DNA of 64,000 bases from Arctopsyche grandis (Eukaryota > Arthropoda > Insecta > Trichoptera > Hydropsychidae), in contig NC_135357.1 in NCBI RefSeq assembly GCF_051622035.1, positions 19,899,256 through 19,963,255 on the forward strand. The letters run 5' to 3'. The translations under genes and the position numbers were made by a program. Shown here in pieces: positions 1 to 14,264 of this stretch; position 1 is the stretch's first letter; each line of letters begins with the position of its first letter. The notes beneath the pieces were generated by a model. It was not told the DNA's origin and did not search any database. It worked only from the letters and a program-made list of their open reading frames with translations.

Positions 1-3000
1 CGTGCTAAACTCACCAAACCTAACCCAACCTAACCTAACTATCACCGAAATCAAAGAATTCGCATTGCAAAAATATACACAAAACGTGCTAACCTCACCA
101 AACCTAACCCAACCTAACCTAACTAGCACCGAAATCAAAGAGTTTGACATTTCAAAAATATACACAAAATGTGCTTACCTCACCAAACCTAACCCAACCT
201 ATCCTAACTATCAACGAAATCAAAGAATTCGACATTGCAAAGATATTCAAAAAACGTGCTAAACTCACCAAACCTAACCCAACCTAACCTAACTATCAAC
301 GAAATCAAAGAATTCGACAATGCAAAAATATACAAAAAACTCGCTAACCTCACCAAACCTAACCCAACCTAACCTAACTGTCACTGAAATCAAAGAATTC
401 GACATTGCAAAAATAGACACAAAACGTGCTTACCTCACCAAACCTAAATTAACCTAACCTAACTTTCACCGAAATCAAAGAAATCGACATTGCAAAAATA
501 TACACAAAACGTGCTTAACTCACTAAACCTAACCCAACCTAACCTAACTAGCACCGAAATCAAAGAATTCGACATTGCAAAAATATACACAAAACGTGCT
601 AACCTCACCAAACCTAACCCAACCTAACCTAACTATCACCGAAATCAAAGAATTCGACATTGCAAAGATATTCAAAAAACGTGCTAATCTCACTAAACCT
701 AACCCAACCTAACCTAACTATCACCGAAATCAAAGAATTCGACATTGCAAAAATATACACAAAACGTGCTTACCTCACCAAACCTAACCCAACCTAACCT
801 AACTATCAACGTAATCAAAGAATTCGACATTGCAAAGATATAATAAAAGCGTGCTAAACTCACCAAACCTAACCCAACCTAACCTAACTATCACCGAAAT
901 CAAAGAATTTGACATTGCTTTAAAATACACAAAACGTGCTTTACTCACCAAACCTAACCCAACCTAACCTAACTATCACCGAAATCAAAGAATTCGCATT
1001 GCAAAAATATACACAAAACGTGCTAACCTCACCAAAGCTAACCCAACCTAACCTAACTAGCTCCGAAATCAAAGAAATCGACATTGGAAAAATATACTCA
1101 AAACGTGCTTAATTTACGAAACCTAACCCAACCTAAACTAACTAGCACCGATATCAAAGAATTCGACATTGTAAAAATATACACAAAACGTGCTTACCTC
1201 ACCAACCCTTACCCAAACTAACCTAACTATCATCAAAATCAATGAAGTCGACAATGCAAAAATATACAAAAAACTCGCTAACCTCACCAAACCTAACCCA
1301 ACCTAACCTAACTATCAACGTAATCAAAGAATTCGACATTGCAAAGATATAATAAAAGCGTGCTAAACTCACCAAACCTAACCCAACCTAACCTAACTAT
1401 CACCGAAATCAAAGAATTTGACATTGCTTTAATATACACAAAACGTGCTTTACTCACCAAACCTAACCCAACCTAACCTAACTATCACCGAAATCAAAGA
1501 ATTCGCATTGCAAAAATATACACAAAACGTGCTAACCTCACCAAAGCTAACCCAACCTAACCTAACTAGCTCCGAAATCAAAGAAATCGACATTGGAAAA
1601 ATATACTCAAAACGTGCTTAATTTACGAAACCTAACCCAACCTAAACTAACTATCACTGAAATCAAAGAATTCGACATTGCAAAAATAGACACAAAACGT
1701 GCTTACCTCACCAAACCTAACTTAACCTAACCTTACTTTCACCGAAATCAAAGAAATCGACATTGCAAAAATATACACAAAACGTGCTTAACTCACTAAA
1801 CCTAACCCAACCTAACCTAACTAGCACCGAAATCAAAGAATTCGACATTGCAAAAATATACACAAAACGTGCTCACCTCAACAAACCTAACCCAACCTAA
1901 CCTAACTATCACCGAAATCAAAGAATTCGACATTGCAAAGATATACAAAAAACGTGCTAAACTCATCAAACCTAACCCAACCTAACCTAACTATCACCGA
2001 AATCAAAGAATTCGACATTGCAAAAATATACACAAAACGTGCTAACCTCACCAAACCTAACCCAACCTAACCTAACTATCAACGTAATCAAAGAATTCGA
2101 CATTGCAAAGATATAATAAAAGCGTGCTAAACTCACCACACCTAACCCAACCTAACCTAACTATCACCGAAATCAAAGAATTTGACATTGCTTTAATATA
2201 CACAAAACGTGCTTTACTCACCAAACCTAACCCAACCTAACCTAACTATCACCGAAATCAAAGAATTCGCATTGCAAAAATATACACAAAACGAGCTAAC
2301 CTCACCAAAGCTAACCCAACCTAACCTAACTAGCTCCGAAATCAAAGAAATCGACATTGGAAAAATATACTCAAAATGTGCTTAATTTACAAAACCTAAC
2401 CCAACCTTAACTAACTAGCACCGATATCAAAGAATTCGACATTGTAAAAATATACACAAAACGTGCTTACCTCACCAACCCTTACCCAAACTAACCTAAC
2501 TATCATCAAAATCAATGAAGTCGACAATGCAAAAATATACAAAAAACTCGCTAACCTCACCAAACCTAACCCAACCTAACCTCACTATCAACGTAATCAA
2601 AGAATTCGACATTGCAAAGATAAAAGCGTGCTAAACTCACCAAACCTAACCCAACATAACCTAACTATCACCGAAATCAAAGAATTCGACATTGCTTAAA
2701 TATACACAAAACGTGCTTAACTCACCAAACCTAACCCAACCTAACCTTACTATCACCGAAATCAAAGAATTCGCATTGCAAAAATATACACAAAACGTGC
2801 TTACCTCACCAAACCTAACCCAACCTCACCTAACTATCAACGAAATCAAAGAATTCGACATTGCAAAGATATACAAAAAACGTGCTAAACTCACCAAACC
2901 TAACCCAACCTAACCTAACTATCAACGAAATCAAAGAATTCGACATTGCAAATATATACAAAAAACGTGCTAAACTCACCAAACCTAACCCAACCTAACC

Positions 3001-6000
3001 TAACTATCACCGAAATCAAAGAATTCGCATTGCAAAAATATACACAAAACGTGCTAACCTCACCAAACCTAACCCAACCTAACCTAACTAGCACCGAAAT
3101 CAAAGAGTTTGACATTTCAAAAATATACACAAAATGTGCTTACCTCACCAAACCTAACCCAACCTATCCTAACTATCAACGAAATCAAAGAATTCGACAT
3201 TGCAAAGATATTCAAAAAACGTGCTAAACTCACCAAACCTAACCCAACCTAACCTAACTATCAACGAAATCAAAGAATTCGACAATGCAAAAATATACAA
3301 AAAACTCGCTAACCTCACCAAACCTAACCCAACCTAACCTAACTGTCACTGAAATCAAAGAATTCGACATTGCAAAAATAGACACAAAACGTGCTTACCT
3401 CACCAAACCTAACTTAACCTAACCTAACTTTCACCGAAATCAAAGAAATCGACATTGCAAAAATATACACAAAACGTGCTTAACTCACTAAACCTAACCC
3501 AACCTAACCTAACTAGCACCGAAATCAAAGAATTCGACATTGCAAAAATATACACAAAACGTGCTAACCTCACCAAACCTAACCCAACCTAACCTAACTA
3601 TCACCGAAATCAAAGAATTCGACATTGCAAAGATATTCAAAAAACGTGCTAATCTCACCAAACCTAACCCAACCTAACCTAACTATCACCGAAATCAAAG
3701 AATTCGACATTGCAAAAATATACACAAAACGTGCTTACCTCACCAAACCTAACCCAACCTAAACTAACTATCAACGTAATCAAAGAATTCGACATTGCAA
3801 AGATATAATAAAAGCGTGCTAAACTCACCAAACCTAACCCAACCTAACCTAACTATCACCGAAATCAAAGAATTTGACATTGCTTTAATATACACAAAAC
3901 GTGCTTTACTCACCAAACCTAACCCAACCTAACCTAACTATCACCGAAATCAAAGAATTCGCATTGCAAAAATATACACAAAACGTGCTAACCTCACCAA
4001 AGCTAACCCAACCTAACCTAACTAGCTCCGAAATCAAAGAAATCGACATTGGAAAAATATACTCAAAACGTGCTTAATTTACGAAACCTTACCCAACCTA
4101 AACTAACTATCACTGAAATCAAAGAATTCGACATTGCAAAAATAGACACAAAACGTGCTTACCTCACCAAACCTAACTTAACCTAACCTTACTTTCACCG
4201 AAATCAAAGAAATCGACATTGCAAAAATATACACAAAACGTGCTTAACTCACTAAACCTAACCCAACCTAACCTAACTAGCACCGAAATCAAAGAATTCG
4301 ACATTGCAAAAATATACACAAAACGTGCTATCCTCACCAAACCTAACCCAACCTAACCTAACTATCACCGAAATCAAAGAATTCGACATTGCAAAGATAT
4401 ACAAAAAACGTGCTAAACTCACCAAACCTAACCCAACCTAACCTAACTATCACCGAAATCAAAGAATTCGACATTGCAAAAATATACACAAAACGTGCTA
4501 ACCTCACCAAACCTAACCCAACCTAACCTAACTATCAACGTAATCAAAGAATTCGACATTGCAAAGATATAATAAAAGCGTGCTAAACTCACCAAACCTA
4601 ACCCAACCTAACCTAACTATCACCGAAATCAAAGAATTTGACATTGCTTTAATATACACAAAACGTGCTTTACTCACCAAACCTAACCCAACCTAACCTA
4701 ACTATCACCGAAATCAAAGAATTCGCATTGCAAAAATATACACAAAACGTGCTAACCTCACCAAAGCTAACCCAACCTAACCTAACTAGCTCCGAAATCA
4801 AAGAAATCGACATTGCAAAAATATACTCAAAACGTGCTTAATTTACAAAACCTAACCCAACCTAAACTAACTAGCACCGATATCAAAGAATTCGACATTG
4901 TAAAAATATACACAAAACGTGCTTACCTCACCAACCCTTACCCAAACTAACCTAACTATCATCAAAATCAATGAAGTCGACAATGCAAAAATATACAAAA
5001 AACTCGCTAACCTCACCAAACCTAACCCAACCTAACCTAACTATCAACGTAATCAAAGAATTCGACATTGCAAAGATAAAAGCGTGCTAAACTCACCAAA
5101 CCTAACCCAACCTAACCTAACTATCACCGAAATCAAAGAATTTGACATTGCTTTAATATACACAAAACGTGCTTTACTCACCAAACCTAACCCAACCTAA
5201 CCTAACTATCACCGAAATCAAAGAATTCGCATTGCAAAAATATACACAAAACGTGCTAACCTCACCAAAGCTAACCCAACCTAACCTAACTAGCTCCGAA
5301 ATCAAAGAAATCGACATTGGAAAAATATACTCAAAACGTGCTTAATTTACGAAACCTAACCCAACCTAACCTAACTATCACCGAAATCAAAGAATTCGCA
5401 TTGCAAAAATATACACAAAACGTGCTAACCTCACCAAAGCTAACCCAACCTAACCTAACTAGCTCCGAAATCAAAGAAATCGACATTGGAAAAATATACT
5501 CAAAACGTGCTTAATTTACGAAACCTAACCCAACCTAAACTAACTATCACTGAAATCAAAGAATTCGACATTGCAAAAATAGACACAAAACGTGCTTACC
5601 TCACCAAACCTAACTTAACCTAACCTTACTTTCACCGAAATCAAAGAAATCGACATTGCAAAAATATCCACAAAACGTGCTTAACTCACTAAACCTAACC
5701 CAACCTAACCTAACTATCACCGAAATCAAAGAATTCGCATTGCAAAAATATACACAAATCGTGCCAACCTCACCAAAGCTAACCCAACCTAACCTTACTA
5801 GCTCCGAAATCAAAGAAATCGACATTGGAAAAATATACTCAAAACGTGCTTAATTTACAAAACCTAACCCAACCTAAACTAACTAGCACCGATATCAAAG
5901 AATTCGACATTGTAAAAATATACACAAAACGTGCTTACCTCACCAACCCTTACCCAAACTAACCTAACTATCATCAAAATCAATGAAGTCGACAATGCAA

Positions 6001-9000
6001 AAATATACAAAAAACTCGCTAACCTCACCAAACCTAACCCAACCTAACCTAACTATCAACGTAATCAAAGAATTCGACATTGCAAAGATAAAAGAGTGCT
6101 AAACTCACCAAACCTAACCCAACCTAACCTAACTATCACCGAAATCAAAGAATTTGACATTGCTTTAATATACACAAAACGTGCTTTACTCACCAAACCT
6201 AACCCAACCTAACCTAACTATCACCGAAATCAAAGAATTCGCATTGCAAAAATATACACAAAACGTGCTAACCTCACCAAAGCTAACCCAACCTAACCTA
6301 ACTAGCTCCGAAATCAAAGAAATCGACATTGGAAAAATATACTCAAAACGTGCTTAATTTACGAAACCTAACCCAACCTAAACTAACTATCACTGAAATC
6401 AAAGAATTCGACATTGCAAAAATAGACACAAAACGTGCTTACCTCACCAAACCTAACTTAACCTAACCTTACTTTCACCGAAATCAAAGTAATCGAAATT
6501 GCAAAAATATACACAAAACGTGCTTAACTCACTAAACCTAACCCAACCTAACCTAACTATCACCGAAATCAAAGAATTCGACATTGCAAAGATATACAAA
6601 AAACGTGCTAAACTCACCAAACCTAACCCAACCTAACCTAACTATCACCGAAATCAAAGAATTCGACATTGCAAAAATATACACAAAACGTGCTAACCTC
6701 ACCAAACCTAACCCAACCTAACCTAACTATCAACGTAATCAAAGAATTCGACATTGCAAAGATATAATAAAAGCGTGCTAAACTCACCAAACCTAACCCA
6801 ACCTAACCTAACTATCACCGAAATCAAAGAATTTGACATTGCTTTAATATACACAAAACGTGCTTTACTCACCAAACCTAACCCAACCTAACCCAACTAT
6901 CACCGAAATCAAAAAATTCGCATTGCAAAAATATACACAAAACGTGCTAACCTCACCAAAGCTAACCCAACCTAACCTAACTAGCTCCGAAATCAAAGAA
7001 ATCGACATTGGAAAAATATACTCAAAACGTGCTTATTTTACGAAACCTAACCCAACCTAAACTAACTAGCACCGATATCAAAGAATTCGACATTGTAAAA
7101 ATATACACAAAACGTGCTTACCTCACCAACCCTTACCCAAACTAACCTAACTATCATCAAAATCAATGAAGTCGACAATGCAAAAATATACAAAAAACTC
7201 GCTAACCTCACCAAACCTAACCCAACCTAACCTAACTATCAACGTAATCAAAGAATTCGACATTGCAAAGATATAATAAAAGCGTGCTAAACTCACCAAA
7301 CCTAACCCAACCTAACCTAACTATCACCGAAATCAAAGAATTTGACATTGCTTTAATATACACAAAACGTGCTTTACTCACCAAACCTAACCCAACCTAA
7401 CCTAACTATCACCGAAATCAAAGAATTCGCATTGCAAAAATATACACAAAACGTGCTAACCTCACCAAAGCTAACCCAACCTAACCTAACTAGCTCCGAA
7501 ATCAAAGAAATCGACATTGGAAAAATATACTCAAAACGTGCTTAATTTACGAAACCTAACCCAACCTAAACTAACTATCACTGAAATCAAAGAATTCGAC
7601 ATTGCAAAAATAGACACAAAACGTGCTTACCTCACCAAACCTAACTTAACCTAACCTTACTTTCACCGAAATCAAAGAAATCGACATTGCAAAAATATAC
7701 ACAAAACGTGCTTAACTCACTAAACCTAACCCAACCTAACCTAACTAGCACCGAAATCAAAGAATTCGACATTGCAAAAATATACACAAAACGTGCTAAC
7801 CTCACCAAACCTAACCCAACCTAACCTAACTATCACCGAAATCAAAGAATTCGACATTGCAAAGATATACAAAAAACGTGCTAAACTCACCAAACCTAAC
7901 CCAACCTAACCTAACTATCACCGAAATCAAAGAATTCGACATTGGAAAAATATACTCAAAACGTGCTTAATTTACGAAACCTAACCCAACCTAAACTAAC
8001 TATCACTGAAATCAAAGAATTCGACATTGCAAAAATAGACACAAAACGTGCTTACCTCACCAAACCTAACTTAACCTAACCTAACTTTCACCGAAATCAA
8101 AGAAATCGACATTGCAAAAATATACACAAAACGTGCTTAACTCACTAAACTTAACCCAACCTAACCTAACTAGCACCGAAATCAAAGAATTCGACATTGC
8201 AAAAATATACACAAAACGTGCTTACCTCACCAAACCTAACCCAACCTAACCTAACTATCAACGAAATCAAAGAATTCGACATTGCAAAGATATACAAAAA
8301 ACGTGCTAAACTCACCAAACCTAACCCAACCTAACCTAACTATCAACGAAATCAAAGAATTCGACATTGCAAATATATACAAAAAACTCGCTAACCTCAC
8401 CAAACCTAACCCAACCTAACCGTACTATCAACGTAATCAAAGAATTCGACATTGCAAAGATATAATAAAAGCGTGCTAAACTCACCAAACCTAACCCAAC
8501 CTAACCTAACTATCACCGAAATCAAAGAATTTGACATTGCAAAAATATACACAAAACGTGCTAACCTCACCAAACCTAACCCAACCTAACCTAACTATCA
8601 ACGTAATCAAAGAATTCGACATTGCAAAGATATAATAAAAGCGTGCTAAACTCACCAAACCTAACCCAACCTAACCTAACTATCATCAAAATCAATGAAG
8701 TCGACAATGCAAAAATATACAAAAAACTCGCTAACCTCACCAAACCTAACCCAACCTAACTAATTCATCACTGAAATCCAAGAATTCGAGATTGTAAGTT
8801 ATTCACAAAAAACGTTTACCTCAAAAAATCTAACCCAACCCAACCTAACTATCACCGAAAACAAAGAATTCGACGTGGCAAAAATATACATAAAACGTGC
8901 TAATCGCACCCAACCAAACCAAACATAACCAAAACATCACCGAAATCAAAGAATTCGCATTGCAAAAATATACACAAAACGTGCTAACCTCACCAAACCT

Positions 9001-12000
9001 AACCCAACCTAACCTAACTTTCAACGTAATCAAAGAATTCGACATTGCAAAGATATAATAAAAGCGTGCTAAACTCACCAAACCTAACCCAACCTAACCT
9101 AACTATCACCGAAATCAAAGAATTTGACATTGCTTTAATATACACAAAACGTGCTTTTCTCACCAAACCTAACCCAACCTAACCTAACTATCACCGAAAT
9201 CAAAGAATTCGCATTGCAAAAATATACACAAAACGTGCTAACCTCACCAAAGCTAACCCAACCTAATCTAACTAGCTCCGAAATCAAAGAAATCGACATT
9301 GGAAAAATATACTCACATTGTGCTTAATTTACGAAACCTAACCCAACCTAAACTAACTAGCACCGATATCAAAGAATTCGACATTGTAAAAATATACAAC
9401 AAACGTGCTAACCTCACCAACCCTTACCCAAACTAACCTAACTTTCATCAAAATCAATGAAGTCGACAATGCAAAAATATACAAAAAACTCGCTAACCTC
9501 ACCAAACCTAACCCAACCTAACCTAACTATCAACGTAATCAAAGACTTCGACATTGCAAAGATATAATAAAAGCGTGCTAAACTCACCAAACCTAACCCA
9601 ACCTAACCTAACTATCACCGAGATCAAAGAATTTGACATTGCTTTAATATACACAAAACGTGCTTTATTCACCAAACCTAACCCAACCTAACCTAACTAT
9701 CACCGAAATCAAAGAATTCGCATTGCAAAAATATACACAAAACGTGCTAACCTCACCAAAGCTAACCCAACCTAACCTTACTAGCTCCGAAATCAAAGAA
9801 ATCGACATTGGAAAAATATACTCAAAACGTGCTTAATTTACGAAACCTAACCCAACCTTAACTAACTATCACTGAAATCAAAGAATTCGACATTGCAAAA
9901 ATAGACACAAAACGTGCTTACCTCACCAAACCTAACTTAACCTAACCTAACCTTCACCGAAATCAAAGAAATCGACATTGCAAAAATATACACAAAACGT
10001 GCTTAACTCACTAAACCTAACCCAACCTAACCTAACTAGCACCGAAATCAAAGAATTCGACATTGCAAAAATATACACAAAACGTGCTTACCTCACCAAA
10101 CCTAACCCAACCTAACCTAACTATCAACGAAATCAAAGAATTCGACATTGCAATTATATACAAAAAACGTGCTAAACTCACCAAACCTAACCCAACCTAA
10201 CCTAACTATCACCGAAATCAAAGAATTTGCATTGCAAAAATATACACAAAACGTGCTAACCTCACCAAACCTAACCCAACCTAACCTAACTAGCACCGAA
10301 ATCAAAGAGTTTGACATTTCAAAAATATACACAAAATGTGCTTACCTCACCAAACCTAACCCAACCTATCCTAACTATCAACGAAATCAAAGAATTCGAC
10401 ATTGCAAAGATATTCAAAAAACGTGCTAAACTCACCAAACCTAACCCAACCTAACCTAACTATCAACGAAATCAAAGAATTCGACAATGCAAAAATATAC
10501 AAAAAACTCGCTAACCTCACCAAACCTAACCCAACCTAACCTAACTATCACTGAAATCAAAGAATTCGACATTGCAAAAATAGACACAAAACGTGCTTAC
10601 CTCACCAAACCTAACTTAACCTAACCTAACTTTCACCGAAATCAAAGAAATCGACATTGCAAAAATATACACAAAACGTGCTTAACTCACTAAACCTAAC
10701 CCAACCTAACCTAACTAGCACCAAAATCAAAGAATTCGACATTGCAAAAATATACACAAAACGTGCTAACCTCACCAAACCTAACCCAACCTAACCTAAC
10801 TATCACCGAAATCAAAGAATTCGCATTGCAAAAATATACACAAAACGTGCTAACCTCACCAAAGCTAACCCAACCTAACCTAACTAGCTCCGAAATCAAA
10901 GAAATTGACATTGGAAAAATATACTCAAAACGTGCTTAATTTACGAAACCTAACCCAACCTAAACTAACTAGCACCGATATCAAAGAATTCGACATTGTA
11001 AAAATATACACAAAACGTGCTAACCTCACCAACCCTTACCCAAACTAACCTAACTATCATCAAAATCAATGAAGTCGACAATGCAAAAATATACAAAAAA
11101 CTCGCTAACCTCACCAAACCTAACCCAACCTAACCTAACTATCAACGTAATCAAAGAATTCGACATTGCAAAGATATAATAAAAGCGTGCTAAACTCACC
11201 AAACCTAACCCAACCTAACCTAACTATCACCGAAATCAAAGAATTTGACATTGCTTTAATATACACAAAACGTGCTTTACTCACCAAACCTAACCCAACC
11301 TAACCTAACTATCACCGAAATCAAAGAATTCGCATTGCAAAAATATACACAAAACGTGCTAACCTCACCAAAGCTAACCCAACCTAACCTAACTAGCTCC
11401 GAAATCAAAGAAATCGACATTGGAAAAATATACTCAAAACGTGCTTAATTTACGAAACCTAACCCAACCTAAACTAACTATCAATGAAATCAAAGAATTC
11501 GACATTGCAAAAATAGACACAAAACGTGCTTACCTCACCAAACCTAACTTAACCTAACCTAACTTTCACCGAAATCAAAGAAATCGACATTGCAAAAATA
11601 TACACAAAACGTGCTAACCTCACCAAACCTAACCCAACCTAACCTAACTATCACCGAAATCAAAGAATTCGACATTGCAAAGATATACAAAAAACGTGCT
11701 AAACTCACCAAACCTAACCCAACCTAACCTAACTATCACCGAAATCAAAGAATTCGACATTGCAAAAATATACACAAAACGTGCTAACCTCACCAAACCT
11801 AACCCAACCTAACCTAACTATCAACGTAATCAAAGAATTCGACATTGCAAAGATATAATAAAAGCGTGCTAAACTCACCAAACCTAACCCAACCTAACCT
11901 AACTATCACCGAAATCAAAGAATTTGACATTGCTTTAATATACACAAAACGTGCTTTACTCACCAAACCTAACCCAACCTAACTTACTATCACCGAAATC

Positions 12001-13784
12001 AAAGAATTCGCATTGCAAAAATATACACAAAACGTGCTAACCTCACCAAAGCTAACCCAACCTAACCTAACTAGCTCCGAAATCAAAGAAATCGACATTG
12101 GAAAAATATACTCAAAACGTGCTTAATTTACGAAACCTAACCCAACCTAAACTAACTAGCACCGATATCAAAGAATTCGACATTGTAAAAATATACACAA
12201 AACGTGCTAACCTCACCAACCCTTACCCAAACTAACCTAACTATCATCAAAATCAATGAAGTCGACAATGCAAAAATATACAAAAAACTCGCTAACCTCA
12301 CCAAACCTAACCCAACCTAACTAATTCATCACTGAAATCCAAGAATTCGAGATTGTAAGTTATTCACAAAAAACGTTTACCTCAAAAAATCTAACCCAAC
12401 CCAACCTAACTATCACCGAAAACAAAGAATTCGACGTGGCAAAAATATACATAAAACGTGCTAATCGCACCCAACCAAACCAAACATAACCAAAACATCA
12501 CCGAAATCAAAGAATTCACATTGCAAAAATATACACAAAACGTGCTAACCTCACCAACCCTTACCCAAACTAACCTAACTATCATCAAAATCAATGAAGT
12601 CGACAATGCAAAAATATACAAAAAAACTCGCTAACCTCACCAAACCTAACCCAACCTAACTAATTCATCACTGAAATCCAAGAATTCGAGATTGTAAGTT
12701 ATTCACAAAAAACGTTTACCTCAAAAAATCTAACCCAACCCAACCTAACTATCACCGAAAACAAAGAATTCGACGTGGCAAAAATATACATAAAACGTGC
12801 TAATCGCACCCAACCAAACCCAACATAACCAAAACATCACCGAAATCAAAGAATTCGAGATTATAAGTAATTCACAAAAAACGATAACCTCAACAAATCT
12901 AACCCAACCCAACCTAACCAACAGCGAAATCAAAGAATTAGAAATTGCAAAAATATACACAAAACGTGCTTACCTCACCAAACCAAACCCAACGTAACCT
13001 AACTATCTCCGAAATCAAAGAATTCGACATTGCAAAAATATACACAAAACGTGCTCATCGCACCAAACCAAACCCAACATAACCGAAACATCACCGAAAT
13101 CAAAAGAATTCGAGATTGTTAGTAATTCACAAAAAACGATAACCTCAACAAATCTTACCTAACCCAACCTTACCAACAGCGAAATCAAAGAATTCGACAT
13201 TGCAAAAATATTCACAAAACGTGCTCATCAGACCAAACCAAACCCAACATAACCTAAACATCACCGAAATCAAAAGAATTCGAGATTGTAAGTAATTCAC
13301 AAAAAACGATAACCTCAACAAATCTTACCCAACCCAACCTAACCAACAGCGAAATCAAAGAATTCGACATTGCAAAAATATACACAAAACGTGCTTACCT
13401 CACCAAACCTAACCCAACCTATCCTAACTTTCTCCGAAATCAAAGAATTCGACATTGCAAAAATATACACAAAACGTGCTTACCTCACCAAACCTAACCC
13501 AACCTAACCTAACTATCAACGAAATCAAAGAATTTGACATTGCAAAGATATACAAAAAACGTGCTAAACTCACCAAACCTAACCCAACCTTACCTTACTA
13601 TCACCGAAATCAAAGAATTTGACATTGCTTAAATATACACAAAACGTGCTAAACTCACCAAACCTAACCCAACCTAACCTAACTATCACCGAAATCAAAG
13701 AATTCGCATTGCAAAAATATACACAAAACGTGCTTAACTCACCAAACCTAACCCAACCTAACCTAACTAGCACCGATATCAAAG
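1..13784. repeat. Telomere-like satellite array, ~85-bp monomer
   Basis: About 160 head-to-tail monomers of roughly 85 bp fill this stretch and run off the left edge. Each monomer has a conserved block, CCTAACCCAACCTAACCTAA, which on the other strand is TTAGG-TTAGG-TTGGG-TTAGG. It is followed by a unique part with CCGAAATCAAAGAATTCGAC, TTGCAAAAATATACAC and AAAACGTGCT. Variant monomers recur in blocks: a form with GATATAATAAAAGCG starts at 837, 1347, 2110, 3802 and 4565, so some spacings are 763 or 510 bp (9 or 6 monomers), and positions 5 onward match 2970 onward (offset 2965). Open frames inside it are by-products of a stop-poor repeat whose length is not a multiple of three. I saw no transposon insertion in it. 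Confidence 0.97.
12300..13360. repeat. Diverged monomers near the inner edge of the satellite
   Basis: Here the monomers drift from the array consensus. They carry GAGATTGTAAGT-type segments in place of GACATTGCAAAA, and ATTCACAAAAAACG in place of ATACACAAAACG. A similar diverged block occurs at about 8760-8930. Canonical monomers return at 13361-13784, just before the array stops inside a monomer at a (TATG)n run. Edge divergence fits poor homogenisation at array boundaries, an established property of satellites; applying it here is inference. Confidence 0.8.
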
Positions 13785-13934
13785 TATGTATGTGTGTATG
13801 TACATGCTCATAAGGCAAATTAACTCACCACCGCATGTTTCAATTTTTATCTGCGATATTTTCATGCGGGTTCAATTTTATCTAAATGATTTGTTTTGGA
13901 GAATTTCTGAGAATGTTTTGTATTATATCGAAAA

Positions 13935-14264
13935 CAAACAAGACTGCAGGTAACTAAATATTTCCAACTGACCGTTAGCCAGCCAGGTACTGCATCAATC
14001 TCGAACATCCTAGAACGATTCCAGTACAAAGTTCCAAGAATGCTGGTAAATGCCCCGTGGTTCGTTGCAAACAGAGAAATAAAAAAGGACTTAAAAATGA
14101 AAACCGTTAAGGCAGAACTCGCAAAAAGAACCTCACAATAAATTGAAGGGTTAATTAGACATCCGAATAGGCTGGCGATCGACCTACTAAGCAAGCAGAT
14201 GGATGGCTCCAGGTTAAAAAAGCTCAAACCATTAAATATACAAGATAGATTCAATTATCTATGA
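13935..14264 (+). pseudogene. Jockey-like LINE, C-terminal end of ORF2 (relic)
   Basis: An open frame with one in-frame TAA (14139-14141) encodes the C-terminal tail typical of Jockey-clade LINEs. The recognisable stretches are QPGTASISNI, FQYKVPRMLVNAPWFVANRE, KKDLKMKTVKAEL, IRHPNRLAIDLL and RLKKLKPLNI, and the frame ends at TGA 14262. A-rich sequence follows (14280-14345), as expected for the 3' end of such an element. The reverse transcriptase domain is absent, so the copy is 5'-truncated. It is the first mobile element beyond the satellite. The minus-strand frame over the same bases is a shadow. Confidence 0.8.

Noticed and set aside
1-13784. CRISPR-like array
   Set aside because: Direct repeats without unique spacers of constant length, in a eukaryotic setting; it is a tandem satellite.
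2-13818. Many open frames of 60-90 codons with repeated SPNLTQPNLT / LGWVRFGE peptides on both strands
   Set aside because: They are translations of the 85-bp satellite, which is poor in stops; the monomer length is not a multiple of three, so frames shift from unit to unit.
13862-14254. Minus-strand 130-codon frame
   Set aside because: It is the shadow of the plus-strand Jockey C-terminal relic, which has clear motif matches.
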